Of a stretch of DNA of 64,000 bases, positions 20,633-29,294 are shown piece by piece. The stretch is from NCBI GenBank assembly GCA_017744605.1, contig JAGIAZ010000003.1, positions 100,299-164,298 of the forward strand, written 5' to 3'. This DNA comes from Sphingobium sp. (GTDB taxonomy: Bacteria; Pseudomonadota; Alphaproteobacteria; Sphingomonadales; Sphingomonadaceae). Made by a program: the position numbers and the translations under genes. The notes below the pieces were generated by a model, which worked only from the letters and a program-made list of their open reading frames with translations, searched no databases and was not told where the DNA came from. The stretch's first letter is position 1. Each line of letters starts with the position of its first letter.

Positions 20633-20717
20633 CGTCATTGCGAGGCGCCGAAGGCGATGCGGCAATCCATCTCCCGACATCGCCTCGCTGGATTGCTTCG
20701 CTTCGCTCGCAATGACG
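20633..20717. repeat. REP-like palindromic repeat, copy 4
   Basis: Full 85-bp copy nearly identical to copy 1 (outer arms CGTCATTGCGAG/CTCGCAATGACG). It lies in the convergent gap between the receiver-domain gene and gor. The bases just before it (CAGAACTGAAA) resemble those before copy 5 (CAGAGCTGAAG), so the repeat unit may extend further left. Confidence 0.92.
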
Positions 20718-20795
20718 AACGATGGCTTCGCATTTTTCCGAACCGCCAGATGAGCGGTCCGATCTAAAACATTCCAAGTGTTAATCTTCAGCCGA

Positions 20796-22139
20796 TCACC
20801 GCATCAACACCAGCTCTTCCGCCATGCTGGGATGCAGGGCGACGGTATCGTCGAAATCCGCCTTGGTGAGCCCCGCCTTCACGGCGATCGCCGCGGCCTG
20901 GAGAATTTCCGGCGCGTCGGGCGAGATCATGTGCAGCCCCACGACCTTGCCGCTGTCGGCATCGCAGATCATCTTGTAGAGGCTGCGCTCGTTACGCCCG
21001 GCCAGCACGTTCTTCATGGGGCGGAAATCGGACGTGTAGACCTTGATATTGCCATAGCTGTTGCGCGCCTCGCCTTCGCTGAGACCGACCGCGCCGATCG
21101 GCGGATGGCTGAACACCGCCGACGGCACATTCCCATAATCGACCGTGCGGGGCGTGCCGCCGAACACGGTGTCGGCAAAGGCCTGGCCTTCGCGAATGGC
21201 GACCGGCGTCAGCTGGATGCGGTCGGTCACGTCGCCGACGGCGTAGATGCTGTCGACATTGGTCTTGCTATAGCCGTCGACCTTGATCGCGCCCCTGGCC
21301 ATCTCGACGCCGGCCTTGTCGAGACCGAGCCCCTTCACATTGGGCACGCGGCCCGTCGCGAACAGCACCATGTCGGCCGGGATCGGCGCGCCGCCGCCCA
21401 CATGGACGAGCATCGAGCCGTCCTCCAGCTTCTCGATCCGCTCGGGCGGCGCGTTGAAGCGGAAATTGATACCCTTGGAGAGGCTGATATGAAGCAGCCG
21501 GTCGACGATCTGGCTGTCATAGCCGCGCAGAATCTGGTCGCCGCGCACCGCCAGGGTCACATTGCAGCTGAATTCGTTGAAAATGCCGGCGAATTCGTTG
21601 GCGATGTAGCCGCCACCGAAGATGACGACGCGCTTGGGCAGCGTCTCCAGATGGAAGACTTCGTTCGAGGTGATGCCATGCTCGGCGCCCGGGAAATCGG
21701 GCACCTGGGGCCATGCGCCGGTCGCGACGAGGATATATTTGGCGGTGACGGTCTGCCCGCTGGCGAGACGCAGCGTGTTCGGCCCCTCGATCGTCGCACG
21801 CTCGCGGAAGACGGTCACTTTGTTGTTGTCGAGCGTCTGCGTGTAGAGTCCCTCGAGCCGATCGACATCGGCGAGCACATTGTCGCGCAGCACGTTCCAG
21901 TCGAATGTGCAGTCGGGCACATTCCAGCCGAAGCGGCGCGCGTCCTTGAGGTCTTCGGCGAAATGCGCGCCATAGACGAGCATCTTCTTGGGAACGCAGC
22001 CGCGGATCACGCAGGTGCCGCCGACACGATATTCCTCGGCGACCGCCACTTTCGCGCCATAGCTGGCGGAAACCCGCGCGGCGCGCACGCCGCCCGATCC
22101 CGCGCCGATCACGAACAGGTCGAAATCATAGTCGCTCAT
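20796..22139 (-). CDS. gor: Glutathione-disulfide reductase
   Basis: NADPH-dependent reduction of GSSG in the cytoplasm. The 447-residue flavoprotein has FAD motif FVIGAGSGG near residues 9-17, redox disulphide Cys43/Cys48 in GGTCVIRGCVPKK, a central NAD(P)-binding glycine motif (VVIFGGGYIANEFAGI) and the active-site His/Glu dyad in VALHPSMAEELV (about His436, Glu441). CVIRGCVPKK separates it from dihydrolipoamide and mercuric reductases. It is downstream of pgi on the same strand with a 133-base gap containing no recognisable feature. Confidence 0.94.
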   Translation of the reverse strand: MSDYDFDLFVIGAGSGGVRAARVSASYGAKVAVAEEYRVGGTCVIRGCVPKKMLVYGAHFAEDLKDARRFGWNVPDCTFDWNVLRDNVLADVDRLEGLYTQTLDNNKVTVFRERATIEGPNTLRLASGQTVTAKYILVATGAWPQVPDFPGAEHGITSNEVFHLETLPKRVVIFGGGYIANEFAGIFNEFSCNVTLAVRGDQILRGYDSQIVDRLLHISLSKGINFRFNAPPERIEKLEDGSMLVHVGGGAPIPADMVLFATGRVPNVKGLGLDKAGVEMARGAIKVDGYSKTNVDSIYAVGDVTDRIQLTPVAIREGQAFADTVFGGTPRTVDYGNVPSAVFSHPPIGAVGLSEGEARNSYGNIKVYTSDFRPMKNVLAGRNERSLYKMICDADSGKVVGLHMISPDAPEILQAAAIAVKAGLTKADFDDTVALHPSMAEELVLMR

Positions 22140-22272
22140 GCGTCAGCCTCTTGAGAAATCCGTAGCGCGCATATGGGCGCGGCCGGACGCTCCGGCAAAG
22201 CAGTTTTGCTTCTGAGAGTGATAGAGTGCGGTGATGAGAGGTTGGATGACGCCCGGGCAATGCTCGTTTTGC

Positions 22273-23784
22273 TTAGCCCAACGCCGTCTCGATCAGCGCC
22301 ATCGTGCTCGGATCGAAGCCCTGCGCGCCATCCTTCTCGATCGACTTGGCAATCTCCTTGCCCAGCTCGACGCCGAACTGGTCAAAGCTGTTGATCTGCA
22401 TCAGGATGCCATTGGCGAAGGTGCGGTGCTCGTAGAAGGCGATGAGCGCGCCTAGCGCGGCGGGTGTGAGATCGTCGATCAGGATCGTGGTCGAGGGCCG
22501 GTTGCCGGGATAGGCGCGTGCTGGATCGGCGGCGTTTTCCTTGCCGCGCATCAGCGCCGCGCCCTGCGCGAAGCAGTTGACCAGCAGGGTCGCGTGATGG
22601 GCGGGATCGAGATTGTCGCCGGCTTCCGTCACGGCGAGAAACTCGACGGGGACGACATGCGTGCCCTGGTGGAGCAGCTGGAAGACGGCATGCTGGGCAT
22701 CGGTGCCCACGCCGCCCCAGGTGATCGCGGCGGTCGGCCCATCCACCGGCGTGCCGTCGGCCTTCACGCTCTTGCCGTTGCTCTCCATCTCGAGCTGCTG
22801 GAGATAGCTCGGCAGCAGCCGCAGCCGCTCGTCATAGGCAAAGACCGCGCGGGTCTGGCAAACCATGATGCGGGCATAATATTGATCGACGAAAGCCGCG
22901 CGGAGCGGAATGTTGGCGACCGGCTCGGCATGGCGGAAATGGCGGTCCATCGCCGCCGCACCTTCGAGAAGCTGCTCGAATGCATCCCAGCCGAGCCCGA
23001 TCGCGGCAGGAAAGCCGATGGACGACCAGAGCGAGTAGCGCCCGCCCACGCTCTCGGAAAAGCCCAGGATGCGCGTGCTGTCGACGCCCCACTCGATCGC
23101 CTTATCGGGTGCTGCGGTGAGTGCGATCACCCGGCCATAGGGATCCTCGACACCGCCCTCGATCATCCAGTTGATCGCGCTCGCGGCGTTCAGCATCGTT
23201 TCGGTGGTGGTGAAGGTCTTGGATGCGATGACGAGCAATGTCGCGCCCGGATCGAACCGCGCCATGGCCCTTTCCAACGCGACACCGTCGACATTGGAGA
23301 CGATCGCAACGTCATAGCGCGCGTCCGGGCGTGCGAGGGCATCGACGAGCAGATCCGGCCCCAGCGCCGAGCCGCCGATACCGACATGGAGGACATGGCG
23401 GATGTCGCCCAGCGCGCCCGCCTCGATCGCATCGATCAGCGTGCGCATCCGCAATTTGTGCTCGCGCGCGAGGCCCACGCTCTCCGCCCGCCCCTCGCCG
23501 CGCTCGGCGCTGTGCTCGACCGCACGGCCCTCGGTCATATTGATGGCCTCGCCATTGAACATGGCGGCGCGGCGGCCGGAAAAATCCACGGCGTCGGCGA
23601 GTTGCAGGAAAGCATCGACGGTCTGCGGCGTCAGATGGGTTTTGGAAAAGTCGAAGCGCAGCCCGCCTTCCTCCAGAACCTGGTTGGCGAGGCGATCCGG
23701 CTCCGCGCCGAACAGGTCGCGCAGGTCCGGCACAGGCAGTGCCTTCAACATGTTCCAGGCGGCGGAAATGGCGGCATCGGTCAT
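22273..23784 (-). CDS. pgi: Glucose-6-phosphate isomerase
   Basis: Interconverts glucose 6-phosphate and fructose 6-phosphate. The 503-residue protein has both SIS subdomains, family signatures VGGRYSLWSSIGFPAAI and GTHVVPVEFLAV, and the substrate-loop LHVGIGGSALGPDLL. Catalytic Glu is within VGGRYSLWSSIG-downstream region and the C-terminal Lys/His segment (FDQFGVELGKEIAKSI) is intact. The start at MTDAAISAAWNMLKAL is standard. It is transcribed towards gor. Confidence 0.95.
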   Translation of the reverse strand: MTDAAISAAWNMLKALPVPDLRDLFGAEPDRLANQVLEEGGLRFDFSKTHLTPQTVDAFLQLADAVDFSGRRAAMFNGEAINMTEGRAVEHSAERGEGRAESVGLAREHKLRMRTLIDAIEAGALGDIRHVLHVGIGGSALGPDLLVDALARPDARYDVAIVSNVDGVALERAMARFDPGATLLVIASKTFTTTETMLNAASAINWMIEGGVEDPYGRVIALTAAPDKAIEWGVDSTRILGFSESVGGRYSLWSSIGFPAAIGLGWDAFEQLLEGAAAMDRHFRHAEPVANIPLRAAFVDQYYARIMVCQTRAVFAYDERLRLLPSYLQQLEMESNGKSVKADGTPVDGPTAAITWGGVGTDAQHAVFQLLHQGTHVVPVEFLAVTEAGDNLDPAHHATLLVNCFAQGAALMRGKENAADPARAYPGNRPSTTILIDDLTPAALGALIAFYEHRTFANGILMQINSFDQFGVELGKEIAKSIEKDGAQGFDPSTMALIETALG

Positions 23785-24135
23785 AAAGGCGGCAAGCTCC
23801 CCGGTTCGAACGCACGGACGTTAGCCAAGGCTCCCGAGCTTTGCACGCGCGAAGGCACGCTTCCGCCTGACGTCCAATCAATTCAACCCCGTTCGGGGGA
23901 GACGCGTGGCGCGCTCGAATGTCGAAGTTCCATTCTTCTTGCCGATGAACAGAAGAAGGGAGAGTTCTTCGACAAGCTCAGGACGAACGGATTTTTAGGT
24001 CGCTATGTGTCCCAATCTGGCATTCGGACTGGTTCATCACGGGATTGCCGCGGCGCTTGACGCAGCGGCGCCCGCCGACCAAATGCGAGGCATGGCACCG
24101 CCACGGGCCGCCGCCGAGGGAAGGCTCGCACCGAT
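23785..24135. other. Gene-free divergent region pgi/lepB
   Basis: About 350 bases between the divergent pgi and lepB genes. It contains a half-palindrome of the TTCGACA/CGAACGG family (23967-23990) and otherwise no credible coding sequence; frames open here are antisense or shifted shadows of pgi or lepB. Promoters for both genes must be in it, but no clear -35/-10 pair is recognised. Confidence 0.5.
23967..23990. repeat. Single arm of the CGAACGG palindromic repeat
   Basis: CTTCGACAAGCTCAGGACGA followed by ACGG matches one arm of the palindrome at 49998-50092. The facing arm has decayed or is absent. A shorter relic (GGCTCAGGACGAACGG) is also seen just before era at about 25727-25742. Confidence 0.6.
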
Positions 24136-24954
24136 ATGAAGGCCCGTACCGAGCTCAAGGATTTTCTCTCCTTCCTCGTGAAGCTCGCCCTTCTCGTCTA
24201 TCTGGTGCGAATCCTCCTGGTTTCGCCCTTCAACATCCCGTCGGAATCGATGCAGCCGCGGCTGCTGATCGGCGACTATCTCCTCGTCGCGAAGTGGCCC
24301 TATGGCTATTCGCGCTACGCCATCCCCTATGCGACGCTGCCATGGGAAGGCCGCCTGCTGCCACACACGCCGCAGCGCGGCGACGTCGTCGTGTTCGAGG
24401 CGCCGGCGGTGAAGGGCGAGGAGTGGATCAAGCGCGTCATCGGCCTGCCGGGCGACAAGGTGCAGCTGGTCAACGGCACCGTCTATCTCAACGGCGTCGC
24501 CGTGCCGCGCAAGCGGATCGGCGATCTCGTCATCCCGGTCACGCCCAACATGATCGCCGCCGCCGCCAACGAGCACGCCGCCTCGCCCTGCTTCACGCAA
24601 GGCTTCGAGGAGAAGGACCGGCAGGGAAAGCGCTTTTGCCGTTATCCGCGCTTCCATGAGACGCTGCCCAATGGCAAAGGCTATGACGTGCTCGACCTTT
24701 TCGACAGCGAGACCGACAATAGCGCGGTCTATGAAGTGCCCGCGGGGCATCTCTTCGTGATGGGGGACAATCGCGACCGCAGCCGCGACAGCCGCTTTGC
24801 CGTCGAGAATGGCGGCGTCGGCATGCTGCCGATGGACAATCTCGTCGGGCGAGCCCTGGTTTCCTATTATTCGACGACGGGATCGGCAGTCTTGCTCAAG
24901 CCCTGGACATGGCCGGGCGCGGTCCGCGCCGAACGGATCGGCCAAGGCTTTTGA
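24136..24954 (+). CDS. lepB: Signal peptidase I
   Basis: Inner-membrane serine protease that removes signal peptides of secreted proteins. The 272-residue protein has one N-terminal membrane helix (about 11-30), the catalytic Ser38 in NIPSESMQP, the lysine of the Ser/Lys dyad at about 99 in EWIKRVIGLPGD, and the late box VMGDNRDRSRDSRF. Start MKARTELKDFLSF is consistent with an in-facing N-terminus. It is first in lepB-rnc-era; its TGA stop overlaps the rnc start as TTGA. Confidence 0.95.
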   Translation: MKARTELKDFLSFLVKLALLVYLVRILLVSPFNIPSESMQPRLLIGDYLLVAKWPYGYSRYAIPYATLPWEGRLLPHTPQRGDVVVFEAPAVKGEEWIKRVIGLPGDKVQLVNGTVYLNGVAVPRKRIGDLVIPVTPNMIAAAANEHAASPCFTQGFEEKDRQGKRFCRYPRFHETLPNGKGYDVLDLFDSETDNSAVYEVPAGHLFVMGDNRDRSRDSRFAVENGGVGMLPMDNLVGRALVSYYSTTGSAVLLKPWTWPGAVRAERIGQGF

Positions 24955-25619
24955 GCGACACATTCTCCCCCTGGCTCGAAAGGCTGATCGGCGGCGCGCC
25001 GGGCAACATCGCGCTATACGAGCAGGCGCTGACCCATGGCAGCCACGCGGCCGACCATTATGAGCGGCTGGAATTTCTCGGTGACCGCGTCCTGGGCCTG
25101 GTGATCGCGGATTGGCTCTACACGCTCTTCCCGCAGGAAAAGGAAGGCCAGCTCTCCCGGCGGTTCAACACACTGGTCGCGGGCGACACCTGTGCCCAGG
25201 TCGCGCGCGAAATCGGCCTGCCGCCCCATCTCAAGCTCGGCAAGCAAGCGCGGGACGACGGCGCGATCGACAGCGACAATGTACTGGGCGATGCGATGGA
25301 GGCGCTGCTCGGCGCGCTCTATCTCGACAAGGGGCTGGAACCCGCACGCGCCCTGATCAGGGCACTTTGGGAGAAGCGGCTGGACGCCAAGGCCAGCGCG
25401 CCCAAACATCCGAAGTCCGCCCTGCAGGAATGGGCCGCCGCGCATGGCCGCAAGGCGCCGGCCTATGAAATCCTCGACCGCTCCGGCCCGCACCACGCGC
25501 TGCACTTCACCGTGCAGGTCTCGATCCGCGGCGCGGGCGAAGCCAAAGGCGAAGGCAGTTCCAAGCAGGAGGCCGAAACCGCGGCTGCGGCAGCGCTGCT
25601 GGGAATGCTGGGGAGCTGA
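24951..25619 (+). CDS. rnc: Ribonuclease III
   Basis: Double-strand-specific endonuclease for rRNA and mRNA processing. The 222-residue protein has the signature ERLEFLGDRVLGL (Glu38-Asp45), the second acidic cluster in DNVLGDAMEALLGALYLD, and a C-terminal double-stranded-RNA-binding domain (SALQEWAAAHGRKAPAYEIL, SSKQEAETAAAAALL). Translation is read from TTG 24951, four bases overlapping lepB, with AAGG upstream; no ATG is available that keeps the first helix. Position in lepB-rnc-era is typical. Confidence 0.93.
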   Translation: MSDTFSPWLERLIGGAPGNIALYEQALTHGSHAADHYERLEFLGDRVLGLVIADWLYTLFPQEKEGQLSRRFNTLVAGDTCAQVAREIGLPPHLKLGKQARDDGAIDSDNVLGDAMEALLGALYLDKGLEPARALIRALWEKRLDAKASAPKHPKSALQEWAAAHGRKAPAYEILDRSGPHHALHFTVQVSIRGAGEAKGEGSSKQEAETAAAAALLGMLGS

Positions 25620-25630
25620 GCGCTCAAGCC

Positions 25631-25719
25631 ACTCCCCTCCCGCTTGCGGGAGGGGTCGGAGGAGAGCTAGAGGGCACGGTATCGGCCCTCCCCCAGCCCC
25701 TCCCGCAAACGGGAGGGGA
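25631..25719. repeat. Palindromic repeat between rnc and era
   Basis: CCCCTCCCGCTTGCGGGAGG and CCCCTCCCGCAAACGGGAGG occur as two hairpins, also mutually complementary, separated by about 40 bases. It lies inside the lepB-rnc-era unit. RNase III itself acts on long duplex RNA, so a transcript hairpin here could be a processing site; this is inference. Confidence 0.8.
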
Positions 25720-25750
25720 ACCGATCGGCTCAGGACGAACGGAGTTTTTA

Positions 25751-26665
25751 TTGGACAATCAGGTTTCTCAAGGCACCGAACATTGCGGCGTCATCGCAGT
25801 CGTCGGCGCGCCCAATGCGGGCAAGTCCACGCTGGTGAATGCGCTGGTCGGGCAAAAGGTCGCGATCACCAGCGCGAAGGCGCAGACCACGCGGACGCGC
25901 GTCATGGGCGTGGCGCTGGAGGGCCAGGCGCAGATCGTCCTGGTCGACACGCCGGGCGTCTTCGCGCCGACACGCCGCCTCGACCGGGCGATGGTGCAGG
26001 CAGCCTGGGGCGGCGCGCAGGATGCGGACCTGATCGTGCTGGTCGTGGACGGACGCGCCGGCCTCGGTCCCAAGATGGAACCGATCCTCGAGGGTCTCGC
26101 CAAGCGCAAGGAGAAGAAGTGGCTGATCCTCAACAAGGTCGACATCGCGGCCAAGGAGAAGCTGCTGGTGCTGACCGAGAAGCTGCACGCGCAGATCGAC
26201 TTCGCCGAGACCTATTATGTGAGCGCCCAGACCGGCGATGGCCTGCCCGAACTCAAGAGCGCCATGGCCGCCGCGATGCCGGAAGGACCGTGGCACTTCC
26301 CCGAAGACCAGGTGTCCGACATCACCGACCGGCTGCTCGCCGCTGAAATCACGCGCGAGCAGCTCTACCACCAGCTGCATGAGGAACTGCCCTATCAGAG
26401 CGCGGTTGAGACCGAGAAATATACCGAGCGCGCGGACGGATCGGTGGAGATCCACCAGCAGATCCTCGTCGCCCGCGCCACACAGCGCGGCATCATCCTC
26501 GGCAAGAACGGCCAGCGCCTCAAGGAAATCGGCTCAAAGGCCCGTGCGGAACTGGCCGGGCTGCTCGGCGTCAAGGTCCACCTCTACCTCCATGTCAAGG
26601 TCAAGGAAGGCTGGGATGAGGACCGCTTTGTCTATCGCGACATCGGGTTGGATTGGGTGGATTGA
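25751..26665 (+). CDS. era: GTPase Era
   Basis: Ribosome-associated GTPase for 16S rRNA maturation. The 304-residue protein has G1 GAPNAGKSTLVNALVG, G2 region AKAQTTRTRVMG, G3 VDTPGVF, G4 NKVD, and a C-terminal KH RNA-binding domain with VARATQRGIILGKNGQRLKE. The start is TTG 25751, seven bases after GGAG; no ATG exists before the G1 loop. It is third in the lepB-rnc-era unit; recO, often next to era, is instead at 40.8 kb. Confidence 0.96.
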   Translation: MDNQVSQGTEHCGVIAVVGAPNAGKSTLVNALVGQKVAITSAKAQTTRTRVMGVALEGQAQIVLVDTPGVFAPTRRLDRAMVQAAWGGAQDADLIVLVVDGRAGLGPKMEPILEGLAKRKEKKWLILNKVDIAAKEKLLVLTEKLHAQIDFAETYYVSAQTGDGLPELKSAMAAAMPEGPWHFPEDQVSDITDRLLAAEITREQLYHQLHEELPYQSAVETEKYTERADGSVEIHQQILVARATQRGIILGKNGQRLKEIGSKARAELAGLLGVKVHLYLHVKVKEGWDEDRFVYRDIGLDWVD

Positions 26666-26752
26666 GAAACGCCGTCCTCAAGCCGGCAGCCCAAAGATCC
26701 AAACCGGCCCCTTCCCGAGAGAAAATGCGAGGCTGATCCAGCAGAGCTGAAG

Positions 26753-26835
26753 CGTCATTGCGGGCCACGAAGTCGCGCGGCAATCTAGGCCGATCTTGCT
26801 GACCCCTGGATTGTTTCGCCGGGCTCGCAATGACG
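26753..26835. repeat. REP-like palindromic repeat, diverged copy 5
   Basis: Outer arms CGTCATTGCGGG and CTCGCAATGACG are kept but the interior is diverged (TGGATTGTTTCGCCGGG). It lies in the convergent gap between era and the carotenoid oxygenase gene and may also act as a transcript end. Confidence 0.85.
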
Positions 26836-26876
26836 CGCGGTTCGACAGCGATGGATCAGCCTCTGGCCCAAATGGG

Positions 26877-28334
26877 TTACCCTTCGCTCAACGCATAATC
26901 ATAGCGCCCCGTCTCCAGGGTTTCCGCCGGCACCCAGCAGCCGTGGAATGTGGCGCGCACACGCACCGGCAGCTTGATGGTGGCGACGGGCCCCGCGGCG
27001 AGGTTCCGGGCATCCAGAATCACCAGATCGCTGCGGCCCTGCGACACGCGCGCCACCGGGACCAGCAGCCAGCCATCGCCTTCCGCGCTGTCGGGCGAAC
27101 GCGGCACGAACTGGCATTCCTGCACCGTGTCGCCCGGGCCGGGCGAATAGACGTCGATCTCGCCGGTCTGGAGATCGAGGTGGCCGGTCGAGCTCGAGCC
27201 GTCCTGCGCGCGGTAGATGATCATATAGCCATGGCGATAGGCCCGGCCCTGGTAGCGATCGTCCGTGCGCGGCATTTCGCAGCTCGGCCCCATCAGGCGC
27301 GTCTTCTCGAAACCGCCGTCATTGCGCTCGAGATCGAGTGTGATGCGCGTGAGGAACGGCGGCACCGGAGGCGTGGGTTCGCCTTGGGGCGTCGTGAAGA
27401 AGGGGAAGCAGTTGCCCTCATAGAGGCAGAGGTCGAGATGCACCTTGGTGCCTTCGCGCACAGCGTTGAGCATGTGGCCGGCGCTCGTGGCCGGTCCGCG
27501 GAACCAGCGGATACCGGAAGCGTCGTCGCCATAGCGCGGGACAAGCGCAATCACCGTCTCCTGGTCGGGATGCCATTGATAAAAGGCCCCGCCATCCTTG
27601 ATCACGTCGAGATCGGTGATCAGCGGAAAGAACGGGAAGACGACCCATTCGTCCGTGATCGCGAAGTCGTGGACGCAGGCCGCATAGGGCATTTCGAACC
27701 AGATTTCCTGCTTCTTGCGCCCATCTCCGCCGAACAGATAATAGACGATATCGCGCGTGGCGTCGCCCTTGGCCTGATAGGCGAAACCCAATAGCTCATT
27801 GGTAATCGGATCGACCTTGGGATGGGCGGTAAAGCTGATCGAGCCGATCTGCCCCGCCATATCGCTCTTGCCGATCGTCTCCAGCGTGTCGGGATCGACC
27901 TCATAAGGAAGGTCGCTTTCCTTCAGCGCATAGAGGTGACCGGCATGGAACATGGCGGTGGTGTTCGCCGTGCCCATGTCCGTGTCGGCCGCTTCGGGCT
28001 CATTGGTGTAGCGGTTGCGATAGCGGCCGAAGACCTGGCGCTTGGTCTGGGTCTGCAGCTTGTAGCGGTCGGTATGTACCCAGCGGCTGCGGTAGCTCGC
28101 CTGGCCATTCTCGAAGCGGAAGCTGTGGATCATCCCCTCGCCGTCGATGAAGATGTCGTCGGTCCGCTTGCTCGGATACTGCCAGTCGGCGCCCACCCGG
28201 TAGAGCGTGCCTTCGAGCCCTTCCGGGATCGCGCCCTGGATGACCTCGAGGCCGTCGATGGTCGTCTCGCAACGCAGCGGATCGCCCCAGCCCTTGAACA
28301 GGTCGTTTTCAGGAAAACGCAGCGGCTCGACCAT
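26877..28334 (-). CDS. Carotenoid/stilbene cleavage oxygenase family protein
   Basis: A 485-residue non-haem iron oxygenase of the RPE65/carotenoid-cleavage/lignostilbene dioxygenase family. The four histidine iron ligands are readable as His171 (FTAHPKVD), His222 (ACVHDFAI), His287 (SAGHMLN) and His464 (ATFHGCW), on a seven-bladed propeller. The absence of a signal peptide makes it cytoplasmic. Bacterial members cleave lignostilbenes, isoeugenol-like compounds or apocarotenoids; substrate cannot be set from sequence. It is the last gene of a minus-strand unit with an esterase, alcohol and aldehyde dehydrogenases and a SnoaL-like protein, which suggests catabolism of the cleavage products. 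Confidence 0.9.
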   Translation of the reverse strand: MVEPLRFPENDLFKGWGDPLRCETTIDGLEVIQGAIPEGLEGTLYRVGADWQYPSKRTDDIFIDGEGMIHSFRFENGQASYRSRWVHTDRYKLQTQTKRQVFGRYRNRYTNEPEAADTDMGTANTTAMFHAGHLYALKESDLPYEVDPDTLETIGKSDMAGQIGSISFTAHPKVDPITNELLGFAYQAKGDATRDIVYYLFGGDGRKKQEIWFEMPYAACVHDFAITDEWVVFPFFPLITDLDVIKDGGAFYQWHPDQETVIALVPRYGDDASGIRWFRGPATSAGHMLNAVREGTKVHLDLCLYEGNCFPFFTTPQGEPTPPVPPFLTRITLDLERNDGGFEKTRLMGPSCEMPRTDDRYQGRAYRHGYMIIYRAQDGSSSTGHLDLQTGEIDVYSPGPGDTVQECQFVPRSPDSAEGDGWLLVPVARVSQGRSDLVILDARNLAAGPVATIKLPVRVRATFHGCWVPAETLETGRYDYALSEG

Positions 28335-28357
28335 CTTCTCTCTCCTTCTTCCTTCAA

Positions 28358-28430
28358 CCCCCGCCTTTCAAGCGAGGGGATGGGCGTGGACTCCGAAGCA
28401 CCGCCCCAACCCCTCCTCCAAAGAAGAGGG
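28358..28430. repeat. Double hairpin between esterase and oxygenase genes
   Basis: CCCCGCCTTTCAAGCGAGGGG-type and CCCTCCTCCAAAGAAGAGGG-type hairpins occur in tandem, in the gap between two genes of the same strand. It is a diverged relative of the CCCCTCCC palindromes elsewhere in the window. Confidence 0.6.
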
Positions 28431-28439
28431 CTATTCTTG

Positions 28440-29294
28440 TCAACGCGCCGTATCTGCGATGAATCGCAGGATTTCCGGCCCCAGACTGTCTTCGCTCGAT
28501 CCGATCGACACGGTCGAACTCTGGTGATTATGACCCCGCAGCCAGAGCATGCGCGGGAACACACCCTTCGCCCGAGCCCATGCCTCGCACAGGCTGGCCG
28601 CCTGCTTCTGGAATTGTGCAGGATCAAACTCGCAGATGGTGAAGAGACAGGGCACGTCGCTCGCAATGAGTCCCTGTGTCGTGCTGGCCTTGCGGTCGAT
28701 CTCCGGATCGTCGCCATAATAGGCCAGATGGCCGTCATTATGGTCGATGCTCGACATGTCATAGCCGCCGGAAATCATGACGGCGCCGGCGATCCTGGCG
28801 TCGCGCAGCGCCACATAGCTGCCGACATGCACGGCGCCTGCCGATGTGCCGGCGAGATAGATGCGCTCGGGATCGCCGCCGAACTGCGCGATGTTCGCAC
28901 GCAGCCAGTCGACCGCAAGCGCCATGTCGTCCGTGCCGGCCGGCCACCGATGCGCCGGTGCGAGCCGATAGTTCATCGTCACGCCGATCATGCCGTTCCG
29001 CGCCGCGAAGCCGCCGATATTATCGTAGAAAGGCGGCGTCGGCGAACGCTTGTCGCCGCGCACGAAGCCGCCGCCGGGGACGAAGACCAGCACGGGCGCC
29101 TTTTCGAGGCCTCGCATGGCGAAGACATCGAGCCGTTGCCGCTCGTCCGGGCCATATGCGTGATCGCGCGTGACCCGCAGCCCCTCGGGAAGCGGCGGCT
29201 GAAGCTCGGCGAACAGAGCGTTGGTCACGGCGAAGAGGTCCATGCTGAGCTCCACGCCCAGCGCGGCGAGCTTGTGGCGGATTTCCGGATTCAT
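28440..29294 (-). CDS. HSL-type alpha/beta hydrolase (esterase)
   Basis: A 284-residue carboxylesterase. The oxyanion motif FVPGGGF (about 71-77) is the hormone-sensitive-lipase-like HGGG variant with Pro-Gly-Gly-Gly, the nucleophile is Ser151 in AGTSAGAVH, and the acid and base are in ICEFDPAQF and LRGHNHQSS. It overlaps the upstream alcohol dehydrogenase gene as ATGA, so the two are translated together. In this cluster it may hydrolyse an ester or lactone of the oxygenase substrate; this is inference. Confidence 0.88.
   Translation of the reverse strand: MNPEIRHKLAALGVELSMDLFAVTNALFAELQPPLPEGLRVTRDHAYGPDERQRLDVFAMRGLEKAPVLVFVPGGGFVRGDKRSPTPPFYDNIGGFAARNGMIGVTMNYRLAPAHRWPAGTDDMALAVDWLRANIAQFGGDPERIYLAGTSAGAVHVGSYVALRDARIAGAVMISGGYDMSSIDHNDGHLAYYGDDPEIDRKASTTQGLIASDVPCLFTICEFDPAQFQKQAASLCEAWARAKGVFPRMLWLRGHNHQSSTVSIGSSEDSLGPEILRFIADTAR

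Noticed and set aside
24045..24659. Arg-rich plus-strand frame overlapping lepB
   Set aside because: It is an out-of-frame reading of the lepB region; signal peptidase I explains the sequence with its catalytic residues.
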